NCBI GenBank assembly: GCA_031423955.1
Contig: JANPGJ010000706.1
Location: 1 to 30,544 of the forward strand
Origin: JAEUOS01 sp031423955
GTDB lineage: Bacteria; Pseudomonadota; Gammaproteobacteria; Burkholderiales; JAEUOS01
Direction of reading: 5' to 3'
Length of the DNA: 30,544 bases
Made by a program: the position numbers and the translations under genes. Of this stretch, positions 8,253 to 16,235 are shown in pieces. Positions within the stretch are counted from its first letter, which is position 1; the number at the start of each line of letters is the position of its first letter. Below the pieces are notes generated by a model. It did not search any database. It was not told the origin of the DNA and saw only the letters and a list, made by a program, of their open reading frames with translations.

Positions 8253-9098
8253 CTACGCGCCCATCACCCGGTCACTGCTGCCATCCATCCAGAATACGAC
8301 ACGCCGCTGGATCGCGTTGACCAGCAGGTGCAGGCCGATGCCCATGGCGGAGAGCACGATCAGGATCGCGAATACCCCCGCCATGTCCATGTTGAAGTTC
8401 TTCTGCAGGATCAGGTAGCCCAGCCCGGCCTGCGCGCCGACGAATTCGCCGACGATGGCGCCGATCACCGACAGCACGATTGCCACGTCGAGCCCGACGA
8501 AAATGTAGGGCAAGGCCTGCGGCAGCCGCGCCAGCCGAAACACCTGCCAGCGCGACGCGGTGAACGCCACCATCAGTTCGATCTGCTCGGCCGGCGCCGA
8601 ACGCAGGCCGACAATGGTGTTGGCCAGGAGCGGAAAAAAGGCAATGGTCGCGGTGATCACGATCTTCGAGGTGACGCCGTAGCCGAACCAGATCACGATG
8701 ATCGGCGCGATCGCCACCTTGGGCAGGGTCTGGAAGGCGACGATGTAGGGGTAGAGCGTGCGTTCGAGCAGCCGGAACTGGCTGATCAGCGCCCCCAGCA
8801 CAAGGCCGGTGACCGCACCCAGCACGAAACCGGCGATGGTTTCGTAGAAGGTGACGCCGAAGTGCGTCAGGAAATCGCCTGTCATGCCCTTCCACAGGGC
8901 GGCGCCGACCGCCGAGGGTGCTGGCAGCACGATCTTCGGAATCTCGAACAGCCGCACTGCAAGTTCCCAGCCGCCAACCAGGCCCACGAACAACAGGATG
9001 GCCAGCGGAATCTCCGGCTTCTCGCGCAGGGTCTGGCCCAGCGTGCGCGGCTTGCCGGATTCCAGCAGTTCGTGTTCTTCGCTGGTGGATCTGCTCAT
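8253..9098 (-). CDS. ABC transporter permease, SsuC/TauC type
   Basis: Inner-membrane subunit of a small-molecule importer, 281 residues. About six hydrophobic helices are visible. The binding-protein-dependent permease EAA loop is recognisable around ASRWQVFRLARLPQALPYIFVGL, and the TauC/SsuC-like segment FQTLPKVAIAPIIVIWFGYG precedes it. The ATG complementary to 9096-9098 is chosen (protein begins MSRSTSEEHEL); the longer frame to 9200 runs into the ATPase gene. The gene is 16 nt downstream of the ATPase gene and 42 nt upstream of the oxygenase start. The family transports sulfonates, nitrate, pyrimidine precursors and similar compounds. The substrate is not readable. Confidence 0.92.
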   Translation of the reverse strand: MSRSTSEEHELLESGKPRTLGQTLREKPEIPLAILLFVGLVGGWELAVRLFEIPKIVLPAPSAVGAALWKGMTGDFLTHFGVTFYETIAGFVLGAVTGLVLGALISQFRLLERTLYPYIVAFQTLPKVAIAPIIVIWFGYGVTSKIVITATIAFFPLLANTIVGLRSAPAEQIELMVAFTASRWQVFRLARLPQALPYIFVGLDVAIVLSVIGAIVGEFVGAQAGLGYLILQKNFNMDMAGVFAILIVLSAMGIGLHLLVNAIQRRVVFWMDGSSDRVMGA

Positions 9099-9114
9099 GG
9101 CTGCGTGATTCCCG

Positions 9115-9885
9115 TCATGCGTCGAGCGCGCTGAGTGACTGGAAATGCCGGCGGATCGCCACCACATGGCGGCCGAAGGCTTCAGAATTGATGATCTCAA
9201 GCGGCCGCGGGCGCGGCAGGTCGATCTCGATGATCTCGCTGATGCGCCCCGGCCTTGGCGACATCACGATCACCCGGTCGGCCAGGTACACCGCCTCGGG
9301 AATGCTGTGGGTCACCAGCAGCACGGTCTTTTTGCTCTCGTTCCAGATGCGCAGCAGTTCGAGGTTCATGCTCTCGCGCGTCATCGCGTCGAGCGCACCG
9401 AAGGGCTCGTCCATCAGAAGCAGTGCCGGGTCATGCACCAGGGCGCGGCTGATGCCGACCCGCTGCTGCATGCCGCCGGAAAGCTCGTTGGGATACTTGC
9501 CCTCGAAGGCTTCGAGCCCGACCAGTTTGAGAAAGCTTCTCGCCTTTTCGGTGAACTGCAGGCGGTCGCGCTTCTGGATCTCGATCGGCAGCATCACGTT
9601 TTCCAGCACCGTGCGCCAGGGCAGCAGCACCGGCGCCTGGAACACCACGCCTACATCGCGACTCGGCCCGTCGATCGGCGCACCGCGCATGGTCACCTGG
9701 CCCGAAGTACGGCGCAGCGTCCCGGCCAGGATCTTGAGCAAAGTGCTCTTGCCGCAACCGCTGGGGCCGACCACGGTGACGAACTCGCCTTCAGCGATGC
9801 TGAAATTCACATTCGACAAGGCGTTGATGTCCGCACCCTCACGCGTGCGGTAAACCTTGTTGAGCCCGCCAACGCTGATCAGCAT
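9115..9885 (-). CDS. ABC transporter ATPase, SsuB/TauB/nitrate type
   Basis: Cytoplasmic ATPase of the same importer, 256 residues. Motifs: Walker A GPSGCGKST, Q-loop VFQAPVLLPW (the PWRTV continuation is typical of the SsuB/TauB/ThiZ group), signature LSGGMQQRV, Walker B LLLMDEPFGALD and H-loop VTHS. The start is the ATG complementary to 9883-9885. It lies between the binding-protein gene (52 nt upstream) and the permease gene. All nucleotide-binding motifs are intact. Confidence 0.95.
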   Translation of the reverse strand: MLISVGGLNKVYRTREGADINALSNVNFSIAEGEFVTVVGPSGCGKSTLLKILAGTLRRTSGQVTMRGAPIDGPSRDVGVVFQAPVLLPWRTVLENVMLPIEIQKRDRLQFTEKARSFLKLVGLEAFEGKYPNELSGGMQQRVGISRALVHDPALLLMDEPFGALDAMTRESMNLELLRIWNESKKTVLLVTHSIPEAVYLADRVIVMSPRPGRISEIIEIDLPRPRPLEIINSEAFGRHVVAIRRHFQSLSALDA

Positions 9886-9937
9886 CGAATGCCCGCAAAA
9901 GCGGTGACCGCGACCGCGCAGGTCGCCGCCGGCAGCA

Positions 9938-11059
9938 TCACTTCACCGGGCAATTGGCCGCCTGCGCACGCACCGCCGCCACGTCGAAATTGTTGATCTT
10001 GTCGTAAAAGCCGGCGATTCCGACCATGTAGCTTGCCGGCGGCAGGACCTTCTCGATCAGCTTCGCTTCCAGCATGAAGTTCTGGATCCGCGAGTAGGCA
10101 TCGGGGGTTGCATTGCCGACCAGCTTGCCGCCGTTCATCTGGAAGGCATCGGTCATCGAATCGAGTTGCGCTTTCTGGTTGTTCATGTCAAAGCGCGCCG
10201 CTGTGGCATCGTCGACCCCGGTGGGCTTGGTGTTGGGCCAGCGCGCCCAATGCATGCGGCGGGCGCAATCAGGATTGGCCCATGCAAAGATGGTCGCCTT
10301 GGCCGCGCCGCGCGCGATCGCCTCGACCATCGCCGGGTCGGCGTCGATGGTCTTCTGCAAGGTGGAAAATGTGAAGTCGGGAAACTTGCGCCAGTCGGCG
10401 CCACGCAAATAGCGCAGCTTCAAGCCGGCGTTCTCGAAAGTTGCATTGGCCGAGGCCCAGAACAGCAGCGCCTGCACCTTGCCTGTGCGCAACGCCTCGA
10501 CCGGGGGCGCACCGAGACCGACCGCAACCAGACTGACATCCTTGTCCGGATCCATGCCGTTGGCCCGCATGTAGGACTTCATGAAGGCGATGCCGCCGGT
10601 GGCGAGGCTGAAAACGCCGATGGTCTTGCCCTTGAGATCCCGCACGTCCTTGACCGGGCCGTCTTCAAGCGTGGCAAGCGACCAGTCGATGACGCCGTTG
10701 TTCATCACCACCCGCGCCGGAATCGCGTTGACCACGTTGGCCTGGATCACCACGCTGGAGTTGAGTTGTGCGAAATCGGCATTGCCGGCGACCATTTGCT
10801 GCAAGGCCTGCAACGAAGCCCCGACCGGCAACACTTCGACGTCGTAGCCTTCGGCCTTCCAGTAGTCGAGCGCGATCGGCAGCGTCAGCCATGGGTAGCC
10901 GACGTTGATGACCGTGGTGCCGACGGCGATCTTGACCTTCTTGAGCGGCTTGGCCTGGGCTTGCGCCTCGCTGACGAGTGCCACCTGTGCGGCAGCCAAC
11001 GCCACCATGAGCGCGACGGCAATGTGCCACGGCCTTTTGAACATGCGTGAAACGTTCAT
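9938..11059 (-). CDS. NMT1/THI5-like ABC substrate-binding protein
   Basis: Periplasmic receptor of the SsuBC-like ABC importer, 373 residues. The signal peptide covers about residues 1-35, with core VALMVALAAAQVAL and cleavage near AQA-QA. The mature protein opens KKVKIAVGTTVINVGYPWLTLPIALDYWKAEGYDVEV in two continuous pieces, the standard NMT1/SsuA lobe I pattern. The DLKGKTIGV segment at the hinge and the LRTGKVQALLFWA segment are also typical. The ATG complementary to 11057-11059 has Shine-Dalgarno GGGAG at a good distance. It is first in the operon and divergent from an adenine deaminase-like gene. Members bind sulfonates, nitrate, hydroxymethylpyrimidine, phthalate and others, so the ligand is open. 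Confidence 0.9.
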   Translation of the reverse strand: MNVSRMFKRPWHIAVALMVALAAAQVALVSEAQAQAKPLKKVKIAVGTTVINVGYPWLTLPIALDYWKAEGYDVEVLPVGASLQALQQMVAGNADFAQLNSSVVIQANVVNAIPARVVMNNGVIDWSLATLEDGPVKDVRDLKGKTIGVFSLATGGIAFMKSYMRANGMDPDKDVSLVAVGLGAPPVEALRTGKVQALLFWASANATFENAGLKLRYLRGADWRKFPDFTFSTLQKTIDADPAMVEAIARGAAKATIFAWANPDCARRMHWARWPNTKPTGVDDATAARFDMNNQKAQLDSMTDAFQMNGGKLVGNATPDAYSRIQNFMLEAKLIEKVLPPASYMVGIAGFYDKINNFDVAAVRAQAANCPVK

Positions 11060-11129
11060 CGAAACTCCCTCTGTGAATGATGGTGGTGCAGGCCATTCGA
11101 TCAGCGCAACGACCACAGGTGCGTGCGCC

Positions 11130-11159
11130 CTTCTATCCTTCGCCTGCATCGAATGTTAA
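11130..11159 (-). promoter_or_regulatory. Candidate promoter of the transport-oxygenase operon
   Basis: Minus-strand TTAACA (11154-11159), an 18-nt spacer and TAGAAG (11130-11135), about 70 nt upstream of the binding-protein start. It lies in a 278-nt divergent intergenic region. The rest of that region holds GC-rich sequence with an 8-bp hairpin (11207-11214 with 11224-11231) that I could not assign. Confidence 0.35.
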
Positions 11160-11337
11160 GCTAAATGCCGATGCCTGAAGCTCTGCTGCCTTGAAACGCG
11201 CCGTGCTGCCGGCGTTGCCCCGGCGCCGGCACGCGCGCAGCGCGCAGACATCGCGACCGCTGCAACAAAATACCGCACGGCAAACCCTGATTCGAAAGAG
11301 CAAATTGCATACCCACAACGCCCCCGCTGCTCTCGAT

Positions 11338-12339
11338 ATGCGTTCCCGCATCGCCGGCATGCCCAAAGCCGAACTGCACATGCACCTTGAAGGTTCGCTT
11401 GAGGCCGACCTGATGTTCCGCCTGGCGCGGCGCAACAAGATCAGCCTCAAATGGGGTTCCGAGGACGAACTGCGCGCGGCCTACAGCTTTCGCAACCTGC
11501 AGGATTTTCTGGATGTCTACTACGCCGGCCTGACCGTGCTGTTGACCGAGGCGGATTTTTTCGACATGACCTGGGCCTACCTCGAAAAGGTGCACGGCGA
11601 GAATGTGCGGCATACCGAGGTCTTCATCAGCCCGCAGGCGCACACCCGCCGCGGCATTGCCTTCGAGGCGATGTTCGACGGCATCTGGAATGCGCTGAAG
11701 CAGGCCGAGACCCGCTTGGGCATGAGCACCGGCCTGATCTTCGGCATCCAGCGCCAGTGGTCCGAGGATGATGCGCTGGCGATGTTCGATCAGGCCCGCA
11801 GTGTGCGGGACCGGGTGGTCGGCATCGGCCTGGGCGGGCCGGAATTGCCCAATCCACCGTCCAAATTCGTGCGTGCCTTCGAGCGCGCCCGCGCCGAAGG
11901 CTGGAAGACCGTTGCCCATGCCGGCGAGGAAGGACCCGCCTCCTATGTGGCCGACACCGTCGACCTGCTGCGCGTTGACCGCATCGATCACGGTGTGCGC
12001 TGTGGCGAAGACCCGGCCCTGGTCGCGCGCCTGGCGCAGTCGCGCATTCCATTGACCGTGTGCCCGCTGTCGAATGTGGAGCTGAAGGTGTTTCCGACAC
12101 TCGCCGCGCACAACCTCAAATCCCTGCTTCACGCCGGCGTGGCCGTCACCATCAACTCCGACGATCCCTCCTACTTTGGCGGCTACATGAACGAGAACTA
12201 CAGCGCCACGCAGGAAGCGCTGAACCTGAGCGGCGACGATGTGCTGGCGATTGCGCGCAATGGCTTCGAGGCGGCGTTTCTGCCGGCGCAAGCCAAGGCG
12301 CGGCATATCGCCGCGCTTGAGGCTTACTGGAATGCCTGA
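11338..12339 (+). CDS. Adenine/adenosine deaminase family protein
   Basis: Zinc amidohydrolase-fold deaminase of 333 residues, close to the usual 330-345 for bacterial and fungal-type adenine deaminases. Metal and catalytic residues are all present: His14-x-His16 (AELHMHLEG), His194 and Glu197 (HAGEEGP), His218 (IDHG), and Asp275-Asp276 (NSDDP). The product would be hypoxanthine or inosine, or an analogue if the substrate differs. I chose ATG 11338 because the family consensus IAGMPKAELH begins right after it. The open frame continues upstream to a TTG at 11191 with a basic, low-complexity stretch. No clear ribosome binding site is visible. It is divergent from the NMT1-type operon and upstream of an HpaI-type aldolase (105-nt gap). 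Confidence 0.85.
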   Translation: MRSRIAGMPKAELHMHLEGSLEADLMFRLARRNKISLKWGSEDELRAAYSFRNLQDFLDVYYAGLTVLLTEADFFDMTWAYLEKVHGENVRHTEVFISPQAHTRRGIAFEAMFDGIWNALKQAETRLGMSTGLIFGIQRQWSEDDALAMFDQARSVRDRVVGIGLGGPELPNPPSKFVRAFERARAEGWKTVAHAGEEGPASYVADTVDLLRVDRIDHGVRCGEDPALVARLAQSRIPLTVCPLSNVELKVFPTLAAHNLKSLLHAGVAVTINSDDPSYFGGYMNENYSATQEALNLSGDDVLAIARNGFEAAFLPAQAKARHIAALEAYWNA

Positions 12340-12444
12340 AGCGTGCGGCGACGCGCCGGCGCAAGCGGCCATCGCGTCGTCGCGTCGACGTCCGCCTGGC
12401 TCAGCCCCCATTCAATCCCGACCACATGACATGAAGGAGCTGCC

Positions 12445-13233
12445 ATGATCATCCAGAACCGCACCAAACGCCTGTTGCGCGAAGGCCGCCTCGCGATCGG
12501 CCTCGGGCTGCGCCTGTCGCGTGGCGTCGAAATCGCGCAGATCGCCGCCGCCTGCGGCTACGACTGGCTGTTCATCGATTGCGAGCACAGCGCCACCACC
12601 GTCGACACCGCGGCGCAACTATCCTGCGCAGCGCTGGGTTTCGGCATCACGCCGATCGTGCGCGCCCCCGGCATCGAGCATCACCACTCGACCCGCGCGC
12701 TCGACAACGGCGCCCAGGGCGTGGTGCTGCCGCATATCGAATCCGCCGAGCAGGCGCGAGCCATCGCCGGTTTCAGCCGTTTTCCGCCGCTCGGCCACCG
12801 TTCGGTCGGCGGGCCGCTGCCGCAGACCCACTTCGCCACCCAGCCGCTGGCCGACACCATGCGCGAGGTCAACCAGGAAACGCTGGTGATCGCGATGATC
12901 GAGTCGCCTGCCGGCCTGGCGGCCTGTGAGGAAATCGCAGCAGTGCCAGGCATCGATGTGCTGTTGATCGGCACCAACGATCTGTGCGCCGAGATGGGCA
13001 TTCCCGGCCAGTTCGATCATCCGCGGGTGGAGGAGGCCTACGCCCGGGTGATCGGCGCCTGCCGCAAGCACGACAAGTTCGTCGGCATGGGTGGCGTCTA
13101 TGCGCCGGCGCTGATGCAGAAGTTCATCGCCATGGGCGTGCAGTTCATTCTCGGCGGCTCGGAGGTCAGCTTCCTGATGACGGCGGCGAAAGAGCGCGCC
13201 GGAGTCCTGCGCGCGCTCGACCCGAAAGCCTGA
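12445..13233 (+). CDS. HpcH/HpaI-family class II aldolase
   Basis: Cytosolic metal-dependent aldolase/citrate-lyase family protein of 262 residues. Family members cleave 4-hydroxy-2-oxo acids to pyruvate plus an aldehyde. Expected residues are visible: His48 (IDCEHS, the general base position), Arg73 (VRAPG), metal ligand Glu153 (MIESPAG) and metal ligand Asp179 (GTNDLCAEMG). The start is well supported by AAGGAG 7 nt upstream of ATG 12445. Its neighbours are the deaminase-like gene upstream and a convergent VOC gene whose stop lies 35 nt downstream. The short gap holds only a 6-bp stem (13252-13257 with 13265-13270). The specific substrate is unknown. Confidence 0.92.
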   Translation: MIIQNRTKRLLREGRLAIGLGLRLSRGVEIAQIAAACGYDWLFIDCEHSATTVDTAAQLSCAALGFGITPIVRAPGIEHHHSTRALDNGAQGVVLPHIESAEQARAIAGFSRFPPLGHRSVGGPLPQTHFATQPLADTMREVNQETLVIAMIESPAGLAACEEIAAVPGIDVLLIGTNDLCAEMGIPGQFDHPRVEEAYARVIGACRKHDKFVGMGGVYAPALMQKFIAMGVQFILGGSEVSFLMTAAKERAGVLRALDPKA

Positions 13234-13268
13234 ACGGGTCGCGGCGCCGCCAGGCCGATCCGCCCGGC

Positions 13269-13835
13269 CTACGCCGGCTGCGCCGCTTCGATCCTCTTCT
13301 TCAATTCCGCCGACCATTCCGCGCGCGAACGGAAACCAGGCTGCTTGCGCGCAAATGCCTCGACCGCGGCCATCAACTCGGCGTCCGGCATCGACAGGTC
13401 AAGTGCTTCACGGGTCGGCTGGGTGATGTACCACGGGGTGTCGACGAACAATTCGACGCGATTGCCGTCCGGGTCGCCGAAATAGACCGACAAGGCGACC
13501 GTGTGCGAGATCGAGCCGAGCGCCGGGCCGCTGAGCGTCACCAGGTCGCCGGCCTTGCAGATGGCGGCGTACATCCGGCGCATCACGCCCAGGTTTTCAA
13601 CGCGGAACGAGATCTGCTGGATGGTGTTCTGCTCGCCCGGCTTGCGGCCGGTGACCATCGCGATCTGGTGATGCTCGTTGGGGTTGCGGGTAAGGAATGC
13701 CGCTTCGAAAGTGCCCAACCGGCCGCGATCGGTGACCACGAAACCCAGGTACTTCGTGTAGAAACCGACCATGCGGTCGAGGTCGGTGACGAATATGCCG
13801 CAATGGCTGAAGGTGGCGCCTGCGATCTGTTCCAT
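13269..13835 (-). CDS. VOC-superfamily (glyoxalase/extradiol dioxygenase-like) metalloenzyme
   Basis: A 188-residue protein of the vicinal-oxygen-chelate fold. It comprises one pair of beta-alpha-beta-beta-beta modules plus a C-terminal helical tail (residues about 140-188). Likely metal ligands are His11 (FSHCGIFV), His55 or His56 (NEHHQIA) and Glu128 (GNRVELFV), the 2-His-1-Glu pattern of type I extradiol dioxygenases. The ATG complementary to 13833-13835 has a Shine-Dalgarno GGAGG 8 nt upstream. The longer frame to 14324 is read-through inside the upstream gene. The ribosome binding site lies just ahead of the stop codon of the Bug receptor gene (gap 14 nt), so the two are almost certainly co-transcribed. 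A ring-cleavage role is plausible but unproven. Confidence 0.88.
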   Translation of the reverse strand: MEQIAGATFSHCGIFVTDLDRMVGFYTKYLGFVVTDRGRLGTFEAAFLTRNPNEHHQIAMVTGRKPGEQNTIQQISFRVENLGVMRRMYAAICKAGDLVTLSGPALGSISHTVALSVYFGDPDGNRVELFVDTPWYITQPTREALDLSMPDAELMAAVEAFARKQPGFRSRAEWSAELKKRIEAAQPA

Positions 13836-13849
13836 TTGAACTGCCTCCG

Positions 13850-14836
13850 TTAATCGAGTTGAATGCCGGCTTGCCTGATCAGCCGGTCCCAGCGCGCGAT
13901 CTCGTCGGCGAGGAACTGGTTTTGCCGATTGCCGGGAATCGGCAGCGCCGCGCCGCCGGTTGATTCGATGCGCGCGATGAATTCCGGTGAACGCACCAGC
14001 GCATCGGCCAGGCCGCGCAGGCGCTCGACGATCGGCGCCGGCGTCGCCGCCGGCGCGAACAGGCCCATCCAGCTGCCGGCTTCGAAGTCGACCACACCGG
14101 TTTCGATGATCGACGGCACATTGGGCAACTGGCTGGCGCGCGCGCGAGTACTCACCGCGAAGGCCTTCAACTTGCCGGCTTGGATGTGCTGGCGCACCGC
14201 CGAGAGATTGTCGAGCATGCCCTGGGTGCGCCCGGCCAACAGGTCCTGGTGTGCCGGCGCCGCCCCCTTGTAGTGGACGATCGGCATGTCCAGCCCCAAC
14301 TGCCTGATCAGGATCGCGCCCCACACATGCTGCCCGGTGCCGACGCCGGCGGAAGCGAAGTTGTATTTGCCCGGATTGGCGCGCACCTGGGCCACGAACT
14401 CGGCCAAGGTGGTGCCGGGAAAATCGGGCGGCGTCACCAGCACCGTAGGAAAGGTGGCCAGGTAACCGACCGCCACGAAGTCGCGCGCGGCGTCGTAGGG
14501 CAGCTTCTTGAACAGCGCCGGGTTCAGTGCCATGTTGCTCACCCCGCCCAGCATCAGGGTGTAGCCGTCAGCCGGCGCCTTGGCGGCAAACTCGGTGCCG
14601 GCCACCGTGCCGGCGCCGACGCGGTTTTCCACCGCAACGCTGATTTTGTGGTCGTCGCCCATGCGCTGCGCCGTATAGCGCGCCAGGATGTCGAAGCCGC
14701 CGCCGGCCGCGGTCGGCACGATCAGGCGGATCGGGCGTGACGGGTAATCCTGCGATTGCGCCTGACCGGCACAGGCGACGCAGGCCAATACGAGAGGCAA
14801 GCAGCGAAATGCGTTGCGCGATCGAACGGGGAGCAT
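13850..14836 (-). CDS. Bug-family extracytoplasmic solute receptor (TctC-like)
   Basis: Periplasmic solute-binding protein of the Bug/TctC family, 328 residues, the usual length. The signal peptide (1-29) is followed by the diagnostic DYPSRPIRLIVPTAAGGGFD. The family loop PADGYTLMLGG and the PYDAARDFVAVG segment are also visible. Members bind carboxylates and related anions. The ATG complementary to 14834-14836 has GGAG about 8 nt upstream. No TctA/TctB membrane genes are nearby, so this is an orphan receptor, as is common in Burkholderiales. It is co-transcribed with the VOC enzyme, which hints that its ligand feeds that enzyme. Confidence 0.93.
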   Translation of the reverse strand: MLPVRSRNAFRCLPLVLACVACAGQAQSQDYPSRPIRLIVPTAAGGGFDILARYTAQRMGDDHKISVAVENRVGAGTVAGTEFAAKAPADGYTLMLGGVSNMALNPALFKKLPYDAARDFVAVGYLATFPTVLVTPPDFPGTTLAEFVAQVRANPGKYNFASAGVGTGQHVWGAILIRQLGLDMPIVHYKGAAPAHQDLLAGRTQGMLDNLSAVRQHIQAGKLKAFAVSTRARASQLPNVPSIIETGVVDFEAGSWMGLFAPAATPAPIVERLRGLADALVRSPEFIARIESTGGAALPIPGNRQNQFLADEIARWDRLIRQAGIQLD

Positions 14837-14865
14837 GCTTTGTCTCCGAAGCTGTCGATTTCTTA

Positions 14866-14899
14866 TGTAGTTATACAGGCTCGGCCGCAGCCAAGTCCA
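14866..14899 (-). promoter_or_regulatory. Candidate promoter/operator of the Bug-VOC operon
   Basis: Minus-strand TGGACT (14894-14899), an 18-nt spacer and TATAAC (14870-14875). The -10 lies inside the inverted repeat TGTA-N4-TACA (14866-14877). A palindrome over the -10 suggests a repressor site of GntR-like form. The rest of the 213-nt gap up to the M24 gene shows nothing else I can support. Confidence 0.35.
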
Positions 14900-15049
14900 G
14901 CAACGCTTTCACCATCAGCACGGCACCATGCAGCGCCACGCCAAAGGGCCCCGCAGGTCAAGTCGTCGCAATTGCGGCCTGAGCCTGCCCGCGACCGCCG
15001 CGGCATCGCGGACCACGCGAGGCGTAAGGTGCGTCGTTTCGCAAACCCG

Positions 15050-16180
15050 TCAGATCACGAAGATCTGCTCGTTGTCGAAGGCGTCCGACATCAGCACCGG
15101 CGCGCCGTCGGTGATCTCGATCAAGTCTTCCATGTGATAGCCGACCCGGCCGACCCAGCGCACCCTTGTCTCAACCGTGGTGACCATGCCGGGTTCGAAC
15201 GGAATGTCATCATGCGGGCTGATCAGCGGATGCTCGTGCACCAGGAGGCCGACGCCGTGACCGTTGTGGGCATAGGGAAAGGCGAGGTCCGCCCTGGCAT
15301 ACAAATCGCCGGCCTTGGCGAACAACTGCGTGCCGGTGTTGCCCGGCCGCACCATGTCGATGATGCGGTGGTGGATGTCGCGCAGGCGCGTCCAGTACGA
15401 CTGGTCCTCGGCGCTCGGCTTGCCCACCTTGGCGGTGCGGCCGATGTTGGTGATGTATTCGGAGAACCAGGCGCCGACGTCGGCCTTGACGATGTCGCCA
15501 TCCTGCACCCGGTAGTCGCCGGGCGACATGTGTGGATAGCCGGTGTTGGCGCCAGCGTTGATGTGCAGGTAGGCCACCATGTCGGCGCCGGAATGCATGA
15601 GCGCATTGGCCAGACGGTTGGCCATGCTCTTCTCGGTTTCACCGACATGCACGGTGGCATATGTAGAGAGCAGGGCCTTTTCGGTGGCGCGATAGGCATG
15701 GCGCAGGATTTCGCGTTCGCGCGGCGTCTTGATCATGCGGGCGCGGTGGAACAGGTCGGTGCATTGCACCAGCTTCAAGCCCGGCAGCCGCGTGCGCAAC
15801 TGGTCGGCATACAGCGCCGCGAGATAGTCGAGTTCGACGCCGACGCGTGCGTTGGAAAGGCCAAGCTCGGTCAGCACATCGGCGACCAGGTCCATCGGCT
15901 TGACCACGAATTCCTTATAGGAGCGAATGTCCTGGATCCAGGACTGCGCGCGCACGTAGCCCTCTTCGACCAGGCACACCACGAATACCGGATCGCGCCC
16001 CCGGGGCCAGATGATCAGCGCCAGGCGGTCGCGGATCGAGGTCTGGGTCGAGATGTGCACGTCACCCACGTAACGCACGTTGTCGGGCGAGACCGCGATC
16101 ACCGCGTCGTAATCGCTGCGTTCCAGCAGTTGCCTGACGCGCGTCACGTCACCCAGGGTGTCGCCGATGGATTTGCCCAT
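15050..16180 (-). CDS. M24-family metallopeptidase/creatinase-fold protein (Xaa-Pro peptidase-like)
   Basis: A 376-residue pita-bread-fold protein with an N-terminal creatinase-type domain (about 12-145) and a C-terminal M24 domain (about 155-370). Four of the five dinuclear-metal ligands are recognisable: Asp234 (VKADVG), His308 (NGHGVG), Glu337 (TVETRV) and Glu351 (HMEDLIE). The second Asp, 11 residues after the first, is Asn245 (TNIGRT), as can happen in non-peptidase members. It may therefore be a creatinase-like hydrolase, a mononuclear enzyme or a proline dipeptidase variant. The start is backed by AAGGAG 6 nt upstream of the ATG complementary to 16178-16180. It is divergent from the peptide-type ABC operon and shares its promoter region, suggesting it acts on the imported compound. 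Confidence 0.9.
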   Translation of the reverse strand: MGKSIGDTLGDVTRVRQLLERSDYDAVIAVSPDNVRYVGDVHISTQTSIRDRLALIIWPRGRDPVFVVCLVEEGYVRAQSWIQDIRSYKEFVVKPMDLVADVLTELGLSNARVGVELDYLAALYADQLRTRLPGLKLVQCTDLFHRARMIKTPREREILRHAYRATEKALLSTYATVHVGETEKSMANRLANALMHSGADMVAYLHINAGANTGYPHMSPGDYRVQDGDIVKADVGAWFSEYITNIGRTAKVGKPSAEDQSYWTRLRDIHHRIIDMVRPGNTGTQLFAKAGDLYARADLAFPYAHNGHGVGLLVHEHPLISPHDDIPFEPGMVTTVETRVRWVGRVGYHMEDLIEITDGAPVLMSDAFDNEQIFVI

Positions 16181-16206
16181 TGCTTCTCCTTCGTTGGCTT
16201 GCTGCG

Positions 16207-16235
16207 TTGCACACCTGACGGGAAGTGGCTAGGAT
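16207..16235 (+). promoter_or_regulatory. Candidate promoter of the peptide-type ABC operon
   Basis: TTGCAC (16207-16212), a 17-nt spacer and TAGGAT (16230-16235), about 40 nt upstream of the binding-protein ATG. Its -10 overlaps the -10 of the divergent M24 promoter. Confidence 0.5.

Noticed and set aside
11207..11231. GC-rich 8-bp hairpin in the divergent region before the deaminase gene, considered as a riboswitch or terminator
   Set aside because: No U-tract, no extended conserved-looking structure, and such stems are frequent by chance at this GC content.
11191..11337. Upstream extension of the deaminase-like gene from a TTG codon
   Set aside because: The 49 extra residues are basic and without family similarity; the family consensus begins immediately after the ATG at 11338.
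13252..13270. 6-bp stem between the convergent aldolase and VOC genes, considered as a bidirectional terminator
   Set aside because: Short stem without a U-tract on either strand; not convincing.
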